Shown: in pieces, positions 11,401-20,000 of the stretch
How positions within the stretch are numbered: the first letter of the stretch is position 1
How the letters are laid out: each line of letters opens with the position of its first letter
Assembly (NCBI GenBank): GCA_036897485.1
Contig: JAYMTF010001552.1
Span: 1-22,653, forward strand
Length of the DNA: 22,653 nt
Direction of reading: 5' to 3'
Source: Pelargonium nanum
Lineage: Eukaryota; Streptophyta; Magnoliopsida; Geraniales; Geraniaceae
Notes under the pieces: model-generated
Seen by the model: only the letters and a program-made list of their open reading frames with translations
What the model was told of the DNA's origin: nothing
Databases searched by the model: none
Made by a program: the position numbers and the translations under genes

Positions 11401-14400
11401 CGTCCACGATGCAAGTGGTGTTCAAGTCCAAGACCGGTTTCCTTATTCAATAAAAGCATTGAGGTCAGCACCACATAACCAAGGAAATAGCATAACAAGA
11501 TGAGAATTTGGGACTAAGGAAACAGTGACCTGACAGATGTCCCAAACATAATATCATACTAACAAACATATTACAAAATAAATGGAACACTCTCAAAACG
11601 ATTTAAGCAGTATTTTTTTTTCTTGACCATTGTTCATATTCTTTGGGTTCACTATGAAAAGGAAGGTGAAAACAGCAAAATAAAACATTGTTTGCCTCCA
11701 TGATAACACCTGAAGATACAATACTACTGACAAACTAGTTACTTTTTAAACACCAAACCTATCAGAAGTTGATCATCCTGCTAATAAATTTAGGATGAAA
11801 GTTTTCTGATTCATAAGTGATGTAAAAGTATTCTAATAGTCAACTAAAATGCAGCTTTATCTCAGTAGAACTACATGGAATCTCAGATACAATGGGAACG
11901 GCAACGTGAAATTCAAGTCATCTGTAGTACCACTTTTGAAGAAAAAACTGATAATGGAATCTCAGATACAATGGGGATGTGTTCCAGGCCTCCTTGATTC
12001 ATCCAGAGAGAAACAGGATGTCACTATACAAGTTCCCACCTGTGGCTGTATTACCTAAAAGCTGTGTTTCAAGCTCACCTCAAACTAAAAAGATGTTTTA
12101 TTCATGAAAAAAACAGCAATTTCCTACATCTCATGTCTATAATTGAACATAGTGTAAATATCAATTAAAAATTTGCACATTATAAAGAAGGGCACACCTG
12201 AAGACCGGAATCATGGAGCTCCTCTTCAACATGTTTTTGAATGGTTGCTTCCCACGAGATCTCACTGATCTCGGCATGTTCGTCAGAATTTATAAAGATA
12301 TTGAAGTCCCTATTTAGAAAAGATTCCGTTGCAGGCAAACCTGATAGTGATTGCCATCCAAGAGGACCCTGCAAGATCATGCATACTTTATGATAATCAT
12401 AACCAGAGAACAGGAGCATATTAAATGCTTTGCAATGTGATAATTGAGGGCATGTAATTAAACAAAAAGGATTCCAGCACTTCACTGCAGAACTGAAAAG
12501 GACAATGTCATGATATTTATTCAGGATCACATGGATAAGAGAAGACTGCTGACCTGGACATAAAGCTGAACTAATCGACGTACAGACTTCGGGAACCAGC
12601 TTGGCAGCATTTGCATAAGAGAAGTATCACGTCCAGAAGAAAAAAATATATTATCGCGCCAATCTAGATAGTCCAGTAAAGCTGAATCTCCATAAACTGT
12701 AGATCAGAAGACACATGAAAGGAAATGTGTGACAAATACTTACGGAGCTAAATTATAGCTTTCCATTGACAGAGAACCAAAACAGGAGGGGTCAAAAGCT
12801 AACCAATATTTGATCTTGGACTCGAAAAAGTACAAGTTGTATCTTGTCCAAAACATGCAGCCACAAGTGTACGCCATAATGTTGGGTAGCTATGAAGGGT
12901 GGGCCTAAGGTTCTCCAACGTGCACTGGGCTGAGGAGTTACTATGCCTGTTTACACTACCAGTACTCAAACATCTTTGGATCGGAACAGGAGCATACATA
13001 AGGGTTGCTAAGGCTGCCAGTTCCCCTCCACCTTCCGCAATGTCATCAACGGTATGAATTATTTCATCAATCTCCAAAACAGTGAGGTTACTATCTGGGG
13101 CTATATTACATGACATTATTGAACGAGCATTGGCAAATGATGCATCATACTCACGCCCCTTAATTCTAGACAAAAGCAGCCATCTGGCCCATTGACAATC
13201 TCCCTGTTCAGTGAGTCACATGACACAAACACAAGATTCAGAAGCTACAGATTATTCATTGCCTGAAACAAGCCATACTGTCAAAAATAAATAAACTGCA
13301 ATGCTATCAGAGAGCTCTGAACACAGAACCCCCCAAATGATATATATGGAAAAAGTTTAGCTATCGAAACCTCATAAAGGATATGATATTAATCCAATGA
13401 AGGAAAAAGTTGAAACAAGGAAACATCTTGAAATAGTCTTTGAAAATAAATACTACTAAACCTAAAGCATCAGTTAGTAAAAACAGCCAATATACCATAT
13501 AATAAAGTGAGATATAAGCATAAACACTCACTAGATATGAGGAAACTTACTGCAGCTTCCAGTAATGAATTGAGCGAATCATTATCTAGAACCAACTTGT
13601 GATGGTCAAGGTAAAGGTCCAGAAGATTTGGCAAGTTATATTGCGCGCAGTGATTGACAAATAGTTTATGCAGAGCTTCCACAGTGTGCGTACGAAATTT
13701 TCCATGACCATTTGAGGAACCAATATCAGATAAGATCTCCTCAGTAACATCCTCAAATGGAATTTCATATCTATTAGTCATGAATCCTGAACTAGCCAGA
13801 AGAGGTACTATCTCTGCTGTGCCTTCCCAGTAGTCCTTCAAATATATAAACTTCTTGGCAAGCTCCTGCTCCATTAGCCTTCTTAACCACACAGAGCATA
13901 TAATATTGACTGGAAACCGGAAAATTTTGATATCTGGAATGTCCATGCATACAGCATCCAATTCTTCAATAGAGCATATATATCTGCCATAATCAGAAAA
14001 TTCCCTGTTGTATCCAACAGTTGATGTGGACTGCGAATGATCCAAATTTATCTGTAGGCTCCCATGAGATAATACAGATGTGGGAATCACGTCCAAGATT
14101 TGGCAAACTTCCTGCCAATCATTATGGCAGATGTGGTACACAAGTTGTGACTCCCACGACACATGAACACCCATATGAAGAGGTTGATCTAATACTATCT
14201 GCAAAATATATATATATATATATTGAAGAAGTTAAAAGTCAAGAAGTCATCAGTAACCAAATTAACATGGATGGGGTTCAGTTTTGAAAAGGATGCAGCA
14301 GATTGATTCAAATGTATAAAGATAACCCATGATGTTCATTTGATAGTGAATTGATTGACTACTCGTGTCTAAATGCCAAATTCTAACCTATACATAGATC

Positions 14401-17029
14401 TCTAGCTATTGGCTTCTTTTTCTTTCTATTTTATTTTCAATTTTTGAATCTAATGGCACTAGGAAAGCATTACGGGACTGATTACTAGCATGTGATTCTG
14501 TTCAATAGCAGAATACTCATGTAAACCACTATAACTACTGCAGTCATTAAATGAAACAAGTAAATAAGCTTAACTTTTCATAAGCGAATATATGTGAAGA
14601 GGAATCATTACTGTAACTCCTTGGATTGTCAGTTGGCGACATGAGCAAGAAGAAATAATATTGTTAACTAGATAGCAGTAATTGTAAAACATAATCAGGG
14701 AAACACACTTCAAGGTTATGGAAGGGGAAATAAGTAAGCAATCAATGAGCAGGAATCAGTTCCAATCATACCGAAGTCTTTTCACTCTATTTTCTCACAA
14801 GATTGCAAATTTGAAAGACATTAAATTATATAGTATCTCTGAATTAAGATGACTCAAAGATAATAAGTAGCTTACTCGATCAACGGTTCTTTGATCCCAG
14901 GAGTTAGACCACACTGCGGCTGCAGCCCAGTATCCAACATGGGCACTATCTTCATCGTCCAAAGGAACAGAAGAACTTTCATTAATACTTGTCCATGAAC
15001 CCAGAACCACTCCATCAATCTCACCACACTCGATGGTGAGATTATTGTATAAAGTTGAATGCAATATATGCAAATTATTTTGCCGCAATGAATTGGAATC
15101 TGATGTAACTCTCATAAGTTCTTTCTCCCGGCCAAGAAACGTTTTCCCAAAACTAGTGCTAGGGTAAAGCCTCTTCAAGAAAAAGAAACAGAAAACAATT
15201 GAGTTTCAGCGACGCAGAAATCAACATTAAAATATTGGACTTGAAACATAAAATTACAAGAAGAAAAAAAAAACTTAGGTTTGCTTCTTCAATCCCCAAC
15301 ATAGTTTGGGAAAGGGCTTCATTGGTATTGTTATTGTTGTTATGCATGCTTCTTCAATCTACATACCTCAATCAGTGATAATGTATCCAATATCTTCCAC
15401 TCAAATGGTCCCAAGTAACCATACTTTTTCATCTCTTCCGTTATTTGAACTCGAAGAGATCTCCTAACTGTTCCAAACAATAATTGCTTGAGGCTAGTTT
15501 CAATGTCCTCTCCAAGCCTTTGCAGTGTTGCTACAGCAAGTTCTGTTTCACCCTATTAACCATGCACGGTTAGAACACCCAGAAAAGAATAAAGAAGAAA
15601 ATAACGGAAAATAATAGAGAGAGAACTTATCTTCCCATAAATAATAAATAAGCTACCTTCAGAAATAAGTCATAAGCTATAGCCCTTCCAATATCACGGA
15701 CTTCAGTGAAAGTATCTTGGGGATCTTTGTCAGTTGAAAAATCTTTTGAACGGTGAAGATGCAGTTGAAGAACAGCTAGAGGAAGGCGACCGGAGAGGAG
15801 TGCATCTTTTACAATTGTCTTGACGTCCAAATTATCTAGTTTCCAACGTGCAATCATCTCCTTTGGATTTTCCAAAGGGAGAGCTCTCTTTCCCGAAACC
15901 GTGCCTTGCAGAACAAGGGCAGATGATTCACCTGAATCCTCCGAATCCAAACGGTCTTTATCCACGGGCATCAAAGCAAGTGTTTCGCTATTGTTCGAGG
16001 CAGCTCCACGTACAGAAAAGGGAAGTGCACTTTGGTTTGGTGTCTCCAATGATGCAAGATCCACAGAGACAACTGAGAGCTGAGATTCATCCTGGAATGA
16101 TGTTGTATCTGCCATCCCATCATTCACCTGTAAGACATCACAGAGGTATTAATAAGATTATACGATATGATCTGCATGTAGTACAGCAGATACCTGAAGT
16201 AGCAGAATCTCAAACACCATACCATTCCTTGGCCTGGCCTTTTAAGTTTTGCACTAAGTCGACATTGCAGATTTCGTACGCTCTCTAAAAAGTGAGCCAT
16301 CTCATTGAGCCTTCTTGAATTTCCAATCTCATTTTGAACTTCATCTGGTGAAATTGGTGGTAGAGATAATACTCGGGTCCGTTTGAAGCCATGTACTACG
16401 TATGCATCTTTCTTATACTGTAGCAATCCATAGTTCCGAATCATTTTGGTTGCAAAGCGAGTAGCCAATACAAGAAGCCTATAATACACGATAGAAGATT
16501 CCGATATGATCCAAAATGATAATATAATTTATATAATTTATATAATGTATATGAGATATGCAGACAACTTAAATTTATATAAATTTCAAACAAGTATTTC
16601 CTTAAATATACAGCTGAGACATAATGATTAACATTTCACAATTTTTGAACAAAAATATTACATAGTAATTCATGATAGTTATTGGAAGTTCTACTACCAA
16701 CCGAAAATTTGTATCATTACATAGTAGTGTACAGTTCCCACCCACCACCACCAGCACCAAAAAATAAAATATAAATAAGCCTTTTATTTGCTCGCGGATA
16801 TTGAGTTCTCTTCGTATTTCTAAAGAATGAGAATCAATGCAGTAAAACAAATTAATTATCATACTGCCAGCTGAGCTCACTGTATATGTGACTTCGTATT
16901 TCACAAAAGAAGCAATTACAATATGCATACGCACTCAAAAGGCTAGTTGACTCCTTTATGAAAGTGAACCAATATCTTGACACCAATAATCTAGAATGAG
17001 ATGAAATCTTCTCCAAGAAAATTGCTTAA

Positions 17030-17081
<52 letters not shown>

Positions 17082-20000
17082 CTCTATAGTGAGAGAGCAA
17101 AAAAAAAAATTCTTACTTCAATGCAGCAGAAACCTCGTTATCACTGCCAGCTTTATGAAACATAACATCAACGGTAGCAAAGAGCAACCTCAGAATGCCT
17201 TCTTCTGCCATGTTGACTTCCACGAGCATTTCTAAAGATCTGCTCACACTCATCCAGAAAAGTCATTGGTTAATATTTATTGTAAAACAAACAAGCAATA
17301 TAAGGAACTAAAGTCAACTTCTTCTTTTATCATACAATATTTAAGTGATGGAAATTCCATGGTTCAGATGGAGATTGCAAGGCTCTAAATGGAAGTGTTA
17401 AAATGATCGAGTGCTGAAGGCAAGTAGAAGTTTACAAGAAGACTTGCATCTTTCTCCGGTGTTTGGAGGAACCCCCATCCCCGGTATAGGTATGCAACTT
17501 TTAAACAAGACAAAGAAACAGATAAGTAATAAAAATGAATCCATAATCTTACTGTTCTATTTCTTGATATTTCAAGTAGTCCAGTGCTATTTGTAACCGG
17601 CGCATTCGAGATATTTTCAGGTCCCACCCTGAGGAAACAGTTATTCATGTCAAAATGTGTTCAGGACGAATTTGTAACATAACTTGAAATGAAGAACCCA
17701 ATCAAGATTTCACACCATCCATCAATGTGAAAGTGAAGAGGTAAACATAGACAAGATACACAATGTTGTATAGTATTTTCATATCCTTGCACAAAATAAA
17801 ACCTTGAACTTTCTGTTTTTGTTTAAGAATGTTAAACTTGACTCCAACCCAAAATCTAAAGTTGTTAGGTGGAGGGACCAACTAGTATATCAAGTGGCAA
17901 CAGACTTCACATTCTTTTGATGTGGTTACATTAGATAACACAACAGACCATGCACGTGAACCAAGAAGGGAGGTAAGAGACGGGTTGCTAGGCCTAAATT
18001 AAACCAGCTCTGATACCATGTTAAACTTGACTCCAACCCAAAAGCTTAAACTGATAGGTGAAGGGCCCAACTATTATATCAAGTGGCAACAGACTTCACA
18101 TTCTTTCGATGTGGGATATATTAACAAAGAAAAATAATGCTAAAGATAATTCTTGGCATTAAATGGAGGAACCAGGTAGGGTTTAGATAAAAATGGGGAA
18201 CTTGTTAAAACACAACTTAATCAAACTTAGGAGGAAAACCAGCATGCTTTCCCTCAGACTAACCTGGACACCACTTTGCCAGAAGGAATGGGATATTGAA
18301 TGAAACAAACAAAAGTCAAATACGCTGTAAACTGAACAGTGTGTATCACATACTCTACTTAATTGGTGCACTAAGTTATGCAACTCATTGATATAGTAGA
18401 AAGACAAGCAACAATGACACCTATGAAAGTGAACAAAGGTTTTATTCCCTTTCAATGAATACTTATTACAGAAGCATTATGTACGAGAGAGAGATGTTTC
18501 TTCATGCATCAACGAGAAAGTTTGCAATAAATAGAGCAAAGGCAACAAAGCAACAGTTGAAAAGCCGGGCACTAGCTGAGAGACCCATGTGCACCAAGTC
18601 TGACAGTAATTTGGGCACAGTTTTTACGTCAACCTCTTAAAGCTAATAAGCTGGATAATTATACTCTTCTCATCCAAAACCTCACCCGGCATTAAGTGCC
18701 GTCCTCATATTTTCTTTAATTGATTTCTTTGTGTGCTGGTACTATTTTCATTTGATAATCCTTTTCTTCCACATTTTTACTTCCAGATTTCAAAGGAATA
18801 ATAAGTCTAGTGGTGTTTGTGTTACAAAAGAACATATGGCAATTTTAAGAAAGATTTATACTCCCATTTGTCTCAATTCCCTTTTCAATGTCAAGATTCA
18901 AAAACTCAAGACAAAGTAGTACTGGCACAAATTCCCTTAAAAGACTATCACGCTTGACCATTTAAAATATATTGACAATCTAGATTAGATAATCTAGAGC
19001 ATATTAGTTTCAAACACACCGTATTCCTAGACACAAACAGTGCAGGAATTAAGTTTATAACACCAAGACACTACTATTAGAGACAATAAATACTAAGAGC
19101 AATAATATGCTACCAACAGAAACTTCAGTTATGCTTACCATTTTCCAAACATAAGCGATCTGCCACTTCAGGACCTTCATACAGAACAGCTTTATCCAAA
19201 ACTTCAATTTTCCAGGGTGACCAAGACAACTTTGATTCTTTCATATCCATCACATTTCCAACTTGATCTGCTATGCCTTCATTTGTACTTGATTGCTGAT
19301 ATCCAATGGATCTAAATGGAACAAAGTTCGTTGAAACTGAAATAGAAGGAAGAACCACCGAAAGGCCACATTGTGTCACCAGGTAAAAACATCCCTGGAA
19401 TGTGCAGCCAACTGCTTCCCCAAAGGAAACTTCTTCCCTTCCTCCAAACATTTCAAATCCAGAATTCAAGCATCTGTCATCACGAACTGCTAAACCTGCA
19501 CGCAGATCAAAGTGAACTATTCGCGAAGACATGTGATCTTTCACATTGTGCTTCTTGATGAGCTGGGTGATTCCTAGAGGAGAAATACAAATGCAATCAT
19601 CGACACTCAATCTATCTGTAGGGAGAAAGATTTTCCGAGTGAGGTGTGACGGTGATTTATAGTCATGAAACCTCTGCTCGGTTATCTTTGACGTAGCAGA
19701 GAAACCACTCATACATGAGTCACATCGTCCCCATTTCCCATGAAGATTCTGACCTGCAACTTCCTGGAGCTTAGCACTTTCAATGTTATCCAAGAAGCAA
19801 AAACATTCATTTTTTATCGATGAAATATGTGAACTAGTAGAACCTATATCAGAATATAACCTTTGATGGCCTATTTCAGAACCACCAACCTCCCAGCCAA
19901 GCAATATCCCAAGGCCTAACTGCTGAAAATCAGGGAGAAACTTTTTAGACGAACAATAGTTTGCTGGGATGTAGTCCCCCAAACAAGTTACATATATCAC

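Noticed and set aside
15820-16288. Two overlapping plus-strand open frames (87 and 146 codons)
   Set aside because: Both are antisense shadows of spatacsin exons 5-6, which have strong coding and splice support on the minus strand.
16602-16934. 110-codon hydrophobic open frame on the minus strand
   Set aside because: It lies inside intron 4, shows no known motif, and the protein continues correctly from exon 4 to exon 5 without it.
18850-18960. Possible Stowaway-like MITE end (tactcccatttgtctcaatt)
   Set aside because: There is no inverted partner and no TA target duplication within several hundred bases.
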